Of a stretch of DNA of 64,000 bases, positions 31,457-42,922 are shown one piece after another (the stretch's first letter is position 1; every line of letters starts with the position of its first letter). The notes beneath the pieces were generated by a model. It was not told where the DNA came from, searched no databases, and saw nothing but the letters and a program-made list of their open reading frames with translations. Both the position numbers and the translations under genes were made by a program. The stretch is from Adiantum capillus-veneris (taxonomy: Eukaryota; Streptophyta; Polypodiopsida; Polypodiales; Pteridaceae): NCBI GenBank assembly GCA_014529385.2, contig CM043959.1:8211526-8275525 (forward strand). Direction: 5' to 3'.

Positions 31457-32213
31457 ATCTTGTTGCGAGAAGACGTATAATATAAGATCACAGAATCTAC
31501 ACACCATATATGGTGAAGGCCGCAATTGAGAATGAGAGAAATATGAGGACTGCGTTCTGTCAATGATAAACGCAAGAAGGATGCTCAAGGAACGTCCAAA
31601 GATGTGAGAGACGTCACCCAAAAAGACAGGGTAAAGGAGACGTTAATAATAAAAGAGTTCTCAAAATAGAGTGGCGTGAGACGCAAGATTGACGGCCACA
31701 ATATGAATAGCAAAAAGCTTAACTTTCTCGAAAAAGTTAACGCCAAAATTAGAAAAACAATCGCGGACGCTTCACGAAGAAGTACGACGAAGAAAGCTGT
31801 GTCAAGCTCAATTGCAGTAAAAACAGCATAACTTTTTGTTGCGAACTCCGATTGACGCAAACCTAGAACTCAAATCGAAGAGCTCGAGGAGACGAACAAG
31901 TTTTGGATAAAAAGTGCCATTGTGCTATGCTCCATGGCGCTTTTCCCGTTCCTCTAAATTTTGAGTAGAAGACCCCCAAAAATTGAGATGAAGTTCAGGG
32001 TGTCATCAACAAGAAAACGTAATCAACGATTAGATTGATTAGCAATAAACACCACACAAAACACTAATCATATTCTTCTTAACACAAAACAACCACAGTT
32101 AACAAGAATCAATGCTCAAAAAATAAAATTTGTAGCAATTTTGAATCGTACGTGCGAATCGCATACACATATTGTTTTGTCACCATGAATTGAATCGGCG
32201 CGTGATCATTACC
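31457..32213 (-). other. 5' leader of K
   Basis: Untranslated region between the primer-binding site and gag, about 0.75 kb. Apparent frames at 31585-31860 are not supported by composition or similarity. Nothing else seen. Confidence 0.7.
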
Positions 32214-32225
32214 GCTCTGATACCA
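32214..32225 (-). promoter_or_regulatory. primer-binding site of K (initiator Met tRNA)
   Basis: TGGTATCAGAGC on the minus strand, touching the LTR edge. This is the standard copia primer-binding site complementary to the 3' end of initiator methionine tRNA. N has the same 12 bases. Confidence 0.95.
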
Positions 32226-32368
32226 TGTTGAGATGAAGAGAGAAAGAGAGAGAGATGAGACAAGAGACACACCATATACGCTCCCAAAGACTGATTCATA
32301 TTGAGGACAAGATACAAATATATAGGTGAGACCAAGTTGAGTAGAGTGAGCCATATATATCTCCAATA
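32226..32368 (-). repeat. 5' LTR of K
   Basis: 143 bp, about 97% identical by eye to 17996-18138. The outer edge reads CTCCAATA instead of CTCCAACA, a one-base change in the terminal motif. GGACG follows. Confidence 0.92.
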
Positions 32369-32373
32369 GGACG

Positions 32374-34259
32374 ACCACAAAAACATAGACCAAACGCACA
32401 TGCAGGTGGTAGACCTAGCACCTCGGCTAGCCCATTTGAAGGTACTAGTGATAATGAGGAGGATGATGATGAACATGCATCTGAAGGTGAAGGGGTAGAG
32501 TATGGCAATGACGATGCCTTAGAGGAAGAAGGGCCAGTGCTTGATGATGCCCCTGAAGCCGATTGTGACTTTGTTGATGTTTTTCCTCCAGAATGGAGGA
32601 GTCGTGACAAGATGGACCAAGAGCCCTCAGGAACATTTTGGCATCTTCCTGCTTTCAATGGTTTGGTAGGACCAGACCTGGGACATGTGCCTCGTGAATT
32701 TTCTGAGTTTCATTTGTTTCTTATGCTATTTCCACTTGATCTTGTTGACCATATAATTAATGAGACAAACATGTATGCCAATGTACAAAGAGAGAAGTGT
32801 AACAATTTGCATGAGTCTATGAGAAGATGGGTCCCATTGGATCGTCATTCGTTTTTGCGCTTCTTCGGCATGGATCTAGGAATGGCACTTCACTACATGC
32901 CTAGCAAGAAACACTATTGGAAAGATGACATGATAGGCTCATTACACTTTCCCAACTTTGGTGATAAGATGAGTTGTACCTCTTTCCAACAAATAAAAAG
33001 ATTTTCACATCTTTGAGACAATGCTAAAAGGCCTCTAAGGGGATGTAGAGAGCATAGATTATGGCAGACGCTTGAGTTGGAAGAATGGCTGAATTTTACA
33101 TTTCAAAAGTACTATAACTTGCACCAATGTGTGACTATTGATGAGCGTATTATTCCATGAAAATGCAAGCTTAATCCATGCAGGGTATACAATCCAAAAA
33201 AACCTCACAAGTTTGGCATACAGGTTTGGAATTTGTGTGACTCCTCCACGGGTTACAATTATGCATTTCAGGTTTATGATAAGATTCCATGCAAAGAGTT
33301 TTCCTTTCCATGTGGTTGCAAATCTTGTGAAATACTTGCCTAGAAAAGGTCATCATGTATTTTTTGACAGGTATTTCACTTTTGTAAAGCTCTTGGAGCA
33401 TTTGCGGAGTGAAGGTCAAGGTGGTACAGGGACATATGTATGCAATAGGAAGTACCTTCTAGGTAAAGATATGTTGAATTTGAGCAAGCAAGATCGTGGT
33501 GTTCCTTGCTTTGCATTTTGTAAAAAGAAAGGCCTTATTGCATGCTCTTGGAAGGATAAGAAAGAGATTTTCTTTGCTTCGAATTGCTTTGATATGCATA
33601 AAGGTGAGGTGAAGCGCATGGTTGGGGATGGTAAGAAGATGCTTGTGTCATGCTCATATTTGGCAGTTAAATATAATGAATGTAAAGCTGGATGCGATGT
33701 ATTTGATAGTATGGTGTTGGGTCATGGTTACAGTTTGCAAACCACCATGCATGGATGGAAATGGTGGCATGCACTCTTTTGGGGTCTCATGGACTCTGTC
33801 TTTACCAATGCATGGATTGTTTGGAAGGATTTTTATGTCACACTTGATACTTCTAGATTTGATTTTATTCTTTGATTGCATGAACAGTTGGTGAATAATG
33901 CATTTAGGCCATTTGTGTGCAAAAGGCTTGTGGTTGAGGATGTGTACAATGGACACTTTCCAATGCACTTGCATGATGTGGAAAGCAAGTATTGTGTGGT
34001 TTGCGCTGCCAAGAGAAAGAAGCACTTATCAAAGAATAAGGAGGTGGAGGGATGTAAGCCCTCACACACTAAATGGGGTTGCGGAAAATGTAAGAAAACC
34101 ATGTGTGCAGATCCTTGCTTCAAGCAATACCATGCAAAGGCTGTGGTAGACTTTTTGTATGACGGCAGGTCACGAGTGACGAGGAGACGCGAACTTGCAC
34201 CTCTATGTAAGAACTCATCAATTTTGGATTGTGGTGTCTGCTTGTGGTTTTCTTCCTAA
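32374..34259 (+). pseudogene. catalytic part of the P2 piggyBac-type transposase
   Basis: Continues the AT-hook frame after K. An acidic linker (EEDDDEHASEGEGVEYGNDD) leads to a piggyBac-type core: FHLFLMLFPLDLVDHIINET, the first Asp in VTIDERII (33140), PKKPHKFGIQVWNLCD, the second Asp in HHVFFDRYFTFVKLLEHL (33366), a LVSCSYLAVKYNECKAGCDV segment with the third Asp (33696), and HGWKWWHALFWGLMDSVFTN. The Asp spacing (about 75 and 110 residues) matches the family. A Cys/His domain follows (CVVC, CGKC, CADPCFKQYH; 33990-34135). Stops at 33014, 33158 and 33873, plus a frameshift between about 33290 and 33330, kill it. Confidence 0.88.
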
Positions 34260-37077
34260 ACTTGTTCTTTTATGTGACATGCAGGATTCAGGTGGATGCA
34301 TGGCGAGCATGTTTCATGGAAAGAATGGTCCATGTCTGATTTTTTTCTCACTTTTTGGTATGTGTATGCTTGCTTTATGTTTACACATGCCTTATGGTTT
34401 TCCTATGGTGTGTAAAGCTACTCATGCATGTTGTCGTCTTTTGTCATATGCAAGATTTTATGGTTCTTCATTCATGGCAATGATCTATCGCTGTTTTTAT
34501 TTTTTCCTCTAGATATGCATATTGTTCCATGCTTTGCCTTTTTCTGTTTGTGGTTTTCTATTCAAAAATCTGTTGCTTTATGGTTTGCATGGCAAGCGTA
34601 AGCTTTTCTCACCAGGTTATGGTTACGCGAGTTTCCTCGCCAGGTTTATTTTGCTTCATGGATCTTATGGTTTATGGTTTTTATGGCGAGCACAAGGTTT
34701 TCTTGCCAGGGTTGTAGTTGTTGCAATAGCTTATGGTTTATGCAAGCTTCTCTCAAGACATTGAGTATTTTTGGATATGGCACCTTGTGGGTTATGGTTA
34801 TGCGAGTTTCCTTGCCAAGTGTTTTTTGCTTCATGGATCTTATGGTTTATGGTTTGCATGACAATCATAAGGTTTTTTTTGTAGGTCCTTTTTCTCGCTA
34901 GGGTTGTAGTTGTTGCAATAGATTATGGTTTGTGCAAGCTTCTCTCAAGACATTGGGTATTTTTGGATATGGCACATTGTGCGTCATGGTTATGCGAGTT
35001 TCTTCGCCAGGTTTTTTTTGAGTCATGGATCTTATGGTTGATGGTTTTCATGGCAAGCATAAGGCTCTCTTGCCAGGTCCTTTTTCTCTCCAGGGTTGTA
35101 GTTGTTGTAGTAGCTTATGGTTTGTGCAGGTTTCTCTCAAGACATTGGTTTTTTTTTTGATATGGCAACTTGTGGGTTATGGTTATGTGAGTTTCCTCTC
35201 CAGGGTTTATTTTGCTTCATGGATATTCTGGTGGTTTGCATGGCGAGCATAAGGTTTTCTTGCCAGGTCCTTTTTCTTGCCAGGGTTGTAGTTGTTGCAG
35301 TAGCTTATGGTTTGTGCAGGTTTCTATCAAGAGATTGCGTTTTTTTGGATATGGCACCTTGTGGATTATGGTTATGCAAGTTTCCTCACTAGGGTTTATT
35401 TTGCTTCATGGATCTTCTGTTTGATGGTTTGCATGGCGAGCATAAGGTTATGGTTTGTGCAGAGATATCATTGCTAAGTGATGGTTGTAGGTTTATGGTT
35501 TGCAGGGTGATCATACCATTACTAACTGTTGGTCGTAAGGGTTTTTGGATACAAAGTCTTGTGGTTTATGGTTATGCAAGTTTCTCATTTTGGTGTATCT
35601 TCATGAGAGATTGTGTTTGTTTGTTCTTCTATCTTGTGTCTTTTTGTCTTGCTAGAAGATTTTTCAATTTACTTATGGCATTTGTTTTTTGTTTTGAATT
35701 GTTTGCAGATTATTGTTGCATTAATGCAAGCTTTTCATATATTTTCTTTTACCTTCCAGGTATATTTTTTGCTTGTGGTTACTAATGGGCAAGGTTTTCA
35801 TGGCTAGTGTATAACTTTCTCAACAAGTATATAGAGTGCTTATGAAAATTATAGAATACACTTGGGTATGGCAGATTATGGTGATTATGTCTTCATGGCA
35901 GGTCTTCCAGCTTCTTGGAAACTCTTAGATCCCCTTTTTGTCTTGGTCTGCCCTCTTATTGCAGACTATGGTTGATGATTCAGCTTAACTTGGTGATTAT
36001 TATGGCTCATAGGATTTATCTTATGACCTGATGGCTTGTCATATTCTCCTATTACAAGTTATGACCTTTATTGCTATTTTTGTGGTTACCTCTTATTATG
36101 GAACCTCATAGTTGCCTTGTGTGGATACTTATGGTATAATTTTCTAGTTGTGTGTGTATCATGAACAACTCTTGCATCTTATGGCAGTTTGATGGATATT
36201 TATGGCAGTGTTGGCTTATGATAGTTGTATCTTTTTCATGGTAAATGTATGTAGTATGATGGCTCATGGTTGTTGATCTTTATGGGTAAACATGTTCATG
36301 GTAGCTTATGGTAGACTAGTTTAACTTGTGGTTTATGGTCTTTTACCATTTTGTTTATGACGCTTTTGTTGTTATGGCATACAATGAATTCTATGGGACA
36401 TTGGGGTAGTTTATAGTGACTTTGGGACATATGGTTTTGTAGTAGACAAGTTGCATATGGATAGTTAGCATATGGTTTCTTTTTCTTGGATTTCTTTCAT
36501 GGCAGGTCTAGAGTCATAGTTTTTAAGTTTCATTAGCAAACTCTTTCAGGGTTGTAGAGTCATCTCAAAACGTTACGCTTTTTGTGTCATTTGAATATGG
36601 GTATATGACAACAACAGTATTATGCAGTGCAATATGTGGAAAAAAAAGAGCTATTGAATAATGTTTTTAACATTGATATGCATAAATTTGTCAACCCGTC
36701 ACTTAGTCATGATGATATATCTACCTTTGGTATAAGTTATGTGGTTCAAGAAGGATTGTCTCACCATCCATGGAAAAATTTATTGTATGACATTGCTATG
36801 TGGATTTGAAATGCCTTCTCCGTGACTTTATTCTTCTCATAAGCAATGGGTTTTGGCTATAAGTGGCTTCTAGAAACAACTATCAAGGCATTGTGGTGTT
36901 CATGCAATGCCTAGTGTGGCAAATTATACGCTACTTTTGAGATTTGAATCCCTGCATGCAGCTATACCCTAAACTGTCAAAACACATGCTAATTTCAACA
37001 AAAATGTAGAGCTTAGAACTTATTTTTTAAGGTTATAACTACTCATCTATCTGAGTTCTTTACTATGATAATTGTCT
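34260..37077. other. repetitive, T/G-rich tail of P2, no gene
   Basis: No recognisable protein. Plus-strand open frames here arise from low-complexity repeats of TTATGGTTT, TGCATGG and TTGCCAGG. It includes a tandem array (34616-35470) and a diverged remainder rich in TTATGG to about 36600. GTAAG at 34207 and a TGCAG at about 34285 could be a splice pair in the transposase transcript, but nothing downstream supports an exon. Confidence 0.7.
34616..35470 (+). repeat. tandem array of a 190-bp unit in the P2 tail
   Basis: The marker TTATGGTTATGCGAGTTTCC recurs at about 34616, 34792, 34984, 35177 and 35367, that is every 176-193 bp. Each is followed by TTTGCTTCATGGATCTTATG, GGTTGTAGTTGTTGCAATAG and CTTCTCTCAAGACATTG. 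A weaker sixth copy is near 35565. Confidence 0.88.
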
Positions 37078-37082
37078 GGAAA

Positions 37083-37330
<248 letters not shown>

Positions 37331-39074
37331 AGTACGTTTTTGTTTTTTATTTTTTTCCTGATTGAAAACGATTTTGCACAAACTAGTCGCACTAGGCATC
37401 GCAATCGATGTGGTCTACAACTTTGCAAAAGAATTTTTTTTAAAATTCTGCACCGATTTTGAGTAATCGTTGGCAAACTATGTACATATCTGAAAAGTAA
37501 CTTTCGCTTTTTGTTTTCAAATTTTCTCCTAATTGAGAACGATTTTGCAAAAACAGCACGCAAAGGCACTGAAATCGATGTGGTCTATAACTTTGTAGAA
37601 GAAAGTATTTTTTTTCAAATTCTGCACTGGTTTTGAGTTATCGTTGGCGGACTGCGTACATGCCTGAAAAGCAACCTTCGTTTTTTGATTTTTGATTTTC
37701 TCCTAATTGCGAACGATTTTGCAGAAACTATTCGCTTGAGCCATCGGAATCGATGTGGTCTACATCTTTACAGAAGAAAGTTTCTCTAAATTCTGCATCG
37801 ATTTTGGGTTCTCGTCTTGGACTACGAATATGTTTGAAAAGCAAAATTTTACTTTTTGCTTTTGATTTTCCTCATAATTGAAAACTTCTCAATTATATTT
37901 TTTCTTCATCAATCATATATTTGTTACTGACGTAACTTTTCTTCTGAAGAAGCCAACATATCGTTCCGATTCAGTTGAGCCATTGATGATCGTCCAAATT
38001 TTATCGAGTTACTGTTGGTAAATAATCTTTTGTTATATGATATACTCGTTCATTGATTCTCATATAATTATTCTTCTAAAGATATGGTTTATGTCATTTT
38101 ATTGATAATTTCTCATTGATACCATAGTGATTTTGATAGTACCATGATGATGTTTTGTTAGCACTTTGGTCATGGTGATTTTTCGTTGATTCCATGGTTA
38201 TTTTTCATTGATACCATGGTTATTCTCGGTGATGCCATGATGATATTTCGTTGATACTATGGTGATTCTCAGTGTTGCCATGATGATATTTCGTTGATTC
38301 CATGGTGATTTTTGTTGATACCATGATGATGTTTCGTTGATACCATGGTTATTCTCGGTGATACCATGATGTTGTTTCATTGATACCATGGTTATTCTCG
38401 GTGATGCCATGATGTTGTTTGGTTGATACAATGATTATTCTATGATGCTTTTTGTTGATACCATGATGATTTATTCATTTTTATTGATACAATGATGATA
38501 TTTTGTTAATACTTTGATGATACTCATTGATATCACTACGTTGATAAATGTCGTTTTATGTAGTATATACACATGTCATTTGCATCACGTATCATGCATC
38601 TTGTACTTTTTATGTTCATACTTTATGTCCACGTATGTTGTCGTGCGTATATATGTCGTCAAAAGAGTGGCGTTGCGAACCATCTATTGTCGCAAACTTG
38701 GTCACAATAAAAGATTTATGAAGACATGTTTGGTGATGCCATGTTGATGACAACATGAAGATATGTTTGGTGATGTGATAGTGATGACAAGCTACACAAC
38801 AGATTCACGCAGATACTTCTGATTACGAGCTAATCAATAGCCTTTACACCTCTTTATTGAACCTTTGTATTCATTATTGCATTTGATAGGATAGGAATAA
38901 TGTAACTCTTGATAAAACATTCATTGTAAAAGGAGTGATGTAGCTCCTCATGAACATTTGTATATTCAATGATTTTTATAATATAATGGTGGGTGTATAT
39001 AGAGCTGTGGGTTTTTCCCTTGATCCCCCAAGTTTTTTTTCATCCACAATTAGGGACCCTTATTTGAGCGGGGT
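37331..39074 (+). other. non-coding interior of N
   Basis: There are three diverged direct copies of a roughly 160-bp unit near 37340-37860 (marker AACGATTTTGCANAAAC, then ATCGATGTGGTCTACA). Then comes a minisatellite at about 38105-38520. No gag, pol or host gene is recognisable. The polypurine tract is 39060-39074. Confidence 0.75.
38105..38520 (+). repeat. minisatellite GATACCATGGTTATTCTCGG / GATACCATGATGATGTTTCG
   Basis: Alternating units of 25-35 bp built from TTGATACCATGRT and ATTCTCGGTGAT repeat about fifteen times. The minus strand reads as an Asn/His/Gly/Ile repeat peptide, a by-product of the repeat. Confidence 0.9.
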
Positions 39075-39220
39075 TGTTGAGTTTATATGTGAAGATACTC
39101 AATATATGGCTTCTCTATATATGGCACCCAGGTCCCCTCTATATATACATCATCTCATGTGTGTATTCTACACACTTTGGGGTTCTATTTTTGTGCTCTC
39201 TCTCTCTCTCTCTCTCAATA
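39075..39220 (+). repeat. 3' LTR of N
   Basis: 146 bp, TGTTGAGTTTATATG to CTCTCAATA, followed by GGAAA. The short CT tract is at its end. Confidence 0.9.
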
Positions 39221-39225
39221 GGAAA

Positions 39226-39490
39226 AATGCCAGAATGTGTCAACCAGTTTTTATTTGGGAGCACCAAGTGGCACACCGAGCCGCTTCCCTATTTTGAGTA
39301 CTTTGCAGACATGCACCTACTTTGAGAGCTTGGTACTTTAATGCAAATGATATTTTGACACTTTATGTATTTTTCCTAAAGCATATGGGTCTTGTGACTA
39401 TGCTCAATGAAGGATTTTGAGGATAGAGCCCACTCCTAAGAGTGACGAATTTTTTGTAGACCCTAAAAATCACACTTTACCACTCTAGTG
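39226..39490 (+). other. right terminal part of P2
   Basis: About 265 bp between N and the right inverted repeat, without a gene. A frame starting ATGCCAGAATGTGTCAACC (39229) reads PECVNQFLFGSTKWHTEP and could be a scrap of an element protein. It ends in the inverted repeat TTACCACTCTAGTG (39477-39490). No 16-base palindrome is seen at this end. Confidence 0.6.
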
Positions 39491-39494
39491 TTAA

Positions 39495-39900
39495 AGGTTG
39501 TTCCGAAGCATACTAATCTGATTCTTGGTAAGGATAGGTGATTGTCTCCTAGGTTTGTTGGTCCTTTTAAGGTATTGAAGCGGGTTGAGTCTCTTTGCTT
39601 ATAAACTAGAATTGCCTGCGCATGTAAAAGTTCATCCAGTTTTCCATGTAAGTTTATTGAAGAAGTATGTGGCTAATCCTTGCAATGTTTTGTAGAAGAG
39701 ATATGATCTTCAAGATGATGGATCATTGAGAATAAAACCAAACACAATTCTTGATCGTAGAGTTAGACAGCTTAGGAGCAGAACTCTTGTTGAAGTTCTA
39801 GTTAACTGGGATATTAATCCCGTAGAAGATGCCTCTTGTGTAGATTTAGATGTTTTGCATGCTGAGGACAAAGTTAATTTTGACAAGGGGAGAATGTAAT
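39495..39900 (+). pseudogene. integrase tail and chromodomain-like end of element C
   Basis: The frame resumes exactly at the P2 edge: KVVPKHTNLILGKDR, a stop, then [35 protein letters not shown] and RTLVEVLVNWDINPVEDAS, followed by a Val-Asp-Leu-Asp-Val-Leu-His end. This is the chromovirus order of integrase tail followed by a chromodomain-like segment (compare the usual V-x-W-x-G/N-x-P-x-E-x-A/D-x-W). The aromatic cage is incomplete. Stops at about 39538 and in the middle are decay. It ends in a polypurine tract, GACAAGGGGAGAA. Confidence 0.85.
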
Positions 39901-40930
39901 AGGACTATTTTTCCAAGTTCTTAAAGTCAAAAAGAATATAATAGGTTAGATATTTTGTTAAAATGGTTTAAACATTTGTTATATAGTTTATGAGATAGAG
40001 AGTATTAGTCGTACATAAATGAGTTTGAGATATCGAGGGATAAAATATATTTTCTTCACAATACATCAAAGGTGTATTTAGTAATAATTATTGAATAAAA
40101 GATCATCTGATTGTAGATTCTAAAGTAGACACATAGTCAAAATTTCATATTTTCCTCAATATCAATGTTTCATTTTTATGTGTTTTAGCTTAAAATACAT
40201 GGACAAGATTAAAATAAGTTAAAAATGTCATGGAGACCATAAAATAGGGGTTTTATGAGCCGTGATCCAAAAGTTTCATTTCTAGCCACACAAAGAGGTT
40301 TTGCGCAATTTTGTATATGCGTGCCTTGTAGACTAGACCTGCTCCAGTTGTTTTGAGTACCTAAAAGCCTATATTCTGAGTTTTTATGACAAAGTTATGA
40401 CAGGCATAAATTGCCAGCAGTAGCACGGTAGCCTACAAACAACAACAGGCTAGCTTACAAACAAATATACAAGATTATCCAATCTCTTTTGTATTATCCA
40501 ATCAAGAAGTGATTGCACTGTTTTATGATGGTACAAAATGATGTTTTTTATTTGATTATCATGTTGATTTGGTTTCACGAGTATGTTCTTTTGGCTATTT
40601 TGTAGACGATGCGAAAACCAAGGTGTGAAACAGGATCTGTGCAAGGTCTCGTGATATTGGGATTGTGATCATGTTACAATTCCGATTATGATTTTTGTTG
40701 CCATCAAGAGATTGAGATTGAGAGTCTGATTGAAATTGAGAGTGTGGTTGTGATTAAGATTGAGAGTGTGATTGAGATTGAGATTGAGATAGCTCGGCGA
40801 TGGCCGGGAGGTTATGAAACGAGTTATGCTCTTCTTGTAATTATTACCTTACATCCATACAAATTCTTTATTTCATCGATTTATTCTGCGTACTCTGTAT
40901 TTTTCATTATCAATGTATTTTTATCTCCCA
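39895..40930 (+). repeat. probable 3' LTR of element C
   Basis: Sequence begins TGTAATAGGAC immediately after the polypurine tract. The right edge is not certain, because no other copy is in the window. A GATTGAGATTGAGA microsatellite lies at about 40705-40790. No gene in the stretch. Confidence 0.45.
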
Positions 40931-41658
40931 TGTCGCGTCACATGACGAGTCATGATGTAAAATGATTGATTGACCAAACATAAGTGACAAACTCTACCAA
41001 TGATGAGGCTTTTTGTTATTAATAGAGTGCATAAAATGATGTACAGTTAACCGAACGTAAGTAAATGATGATTCTTTTTGTTATCACTAATGTGCATAAA
41101 ATTAAGTGTTCATGACAAGAACGATTAGTAATACCATGATTTCACCAAGATATATGAAAATTTTAGATGTAAAATAATTCATGTAAACCATATGGAATAA
41201 CATTATCAAAAAATAATCAAAGTAGGCCAAATAATTCTCTCCTTCCAATGGGGAGATATTATTTTTTAAAATATCTAGTTATGATTAAGATTCTAACTTG
41301 AGAGGATCTCTTGTTGTGTCTATAGGCACAGGTGTATCTTCAAGAGCACATTTTCGAGATCCAACCAAACTTGTGCATGGAAAATCACGCCATAAGTGTT
41401 GATGGTAACTGATTGGTCTCTTCACACTATACTTTCAAGAAAACAAGTTCTCAATTGCCAAGGGGCAATATCTAAGTTTACTTTACCAAGCTGCTTATAA
41501 TCCCTATGGTAGCACAATAGCCTATGTAGGTCTCAACTACCTATTAGTTTCAAGTAATTTCTTTTTTAAAGTCGACCAAGGGATTCAAATTTCCAAGGCA
41601 AAACTAAGGTTTCTAAATGAAATATTTATTTATCTTCACTAATACCTACTTTTAGTTT
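40931..41658. other. intergenic, no gene recognised
   Basis: AT-rich sequence between the end of element C and P3. I see no ORF with recognisable composition, no RNA gene and no clear repeat apart from short runs. Confidence 0.5.
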
Positions 41659-41662
41659 TTAA

Positions 41663-42918
41663 CCATAGTCTGGTAACCTAATAGGACATACAAGTATCCT
41701 TTCAGGGTTTTGGAAAAAGTTTCCAAAACCATAGTAGATTCACTCATTTTGAAAATTCCTTTCATGAGCTTATAGTTCAAAGACTACTACATATGGAAAA
41801 AATGATAAATTTATAAAAATTCTTATGTCTTGGTCACAACAAGCCTCCAAATTTGATGGACCAATGCATTTTCTCCAAAACAGCCATTTCTTACAGTTGA
41901 TTGCATAGAAATAAGAGTGGGGATTTGTATAGGACATCAAATAAAATTTCTCATGAACTTCAAAGGGTTGGGGATTAAAACATATGGTTACTTTTTCCTC
42001 ACTATTTTATTTTGAGGCAAGAAAAAAAGGTACGAAAAGTTTCATTTTTGCCATTCTATAGACCTATCATCAAAGTTTCTATAGTCACGTCAATATATAT
42101 ACTATATACATGTTTTCTTAATTTTCTTTGGGCCTTTGGATCCAAAAGGAGCCATGGAGCATGTCAAAATAATAGTGGATCTCTTCAATAAGTGGAACCT
42201 TGGGGACAATGATGAAGTGTTAAATATAGCAAACATGACAAAACTGGGTTTGGCCTTATGACCTGTAGAATCTCATAGAAAATACTCAATATCTAACCAA
42301 ATTTATAGTTTATGATCAGATATGGTTACTACCTACAAAATACACACAATTGGCCTAAGAAACTAGTAATATTGAGAAAGCTACACTACAATGTTTCGTA
42401 TTCTACAACAATTAAAAAACTCAACCATCATTATATACCATGATATATAGCATATTAGGTCCCCCAGAACTCAAGGAAAGCTAGCTTTATGCTATACATG
42501 ACACTTACATAATCAAAATTTCATTTGGGTATCAAGAAAGCCACCAAAAAACTCATAAAAGTGCTAATTCTGGCAAAAAAATAGGATTAGGCAATTCTTG
42601 TAATCTAGACATAACTTTCAATTTTAACACTCACAAACATGAAGTTTAGAGTGCAATTTGTTGTTTTGAAATCCAAAAACAGGATTCATTTTTTCACATT
42701 GTTTATGTTTAAAAATGTTGTGCAAGAGTAAGGTTAATGGTGAGATCGATATCACAAAAAAAAAATGTCAAGATTTTTTCAGCTCATAAGGAAACTTTCT
42801 GGATATATAACACTTAGAAATTCATTTTCATACTCTTCAAATAATTCAAACAAAATGGTCACTTAACAGGACACAAAAGTGTCCAGGGACATAAAAGTGT
42901 CATGTTACCAGTCTAGTG
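41663..42918. mobile_element. P3: non-autonomous TTAA element, inverted relative to P1
   Basis: TTAA at 41659-41662 and 42919-42922. The right end reads inward as CACTAGACTGGTAAC. The left end is degenerate (CCATAGTCTGGTAAC). Subterminal motifs are at 41684-41699, 42869-42884 and 42887-42902. The interior is the reverse complement of P1 for most of its length (for example TTCATGAGCTTATAGTT against P1 AACTATAAGCTCATGAA), with many substitutions and small gaps, so the two are old copies. No coding capacity. Confidence 0.88.
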
Positions 42919-42922
42919 TTAA

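Larger units (their letters stand above)
17996..32368 (-). mobile_element. K: Ty1/copia LTR retrotransposon, split by element G
   Basis: Two 143-bp direct repeats (17996-18138 and 32226-32368), with about four differences by eye, start TGTTG and end CAACA (or CAATA). GGACG is duplicated at 17991-17995 and 32369-32373. On the minus strand the 5' LTR is followed at once by a perfect TGGTATCAGAGC primer-binding site (initiator Met tRNA), then gag, protease, integrase, RT and RNase H in copia order, then a GAGTGGGGG polypurine tract. Without G it is about 5.7 kb. The LTRs are very short for a full coding element. Confidence 0.95.

Noticed and set aside
33138-33260. Upstream ATG at 33138 as the start of a short independent transposase gene
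   Set aside because: The conserved frame in this stretch is another phase containing VTIDERII; the ATG frame here has no family match until after the frameshift near 33300.
34260-35807. Many plus-strand ORFs of 60-125 codons rich in Phe, Leu, Val and Gly
   Set aside because: They follow the 190-bp tandem array and shift phase between units; no domain.
38198-38431. Minus-strand ORF with Asn/His/Gly repeats
   Set aside because: It is the translation of a minisatellite.
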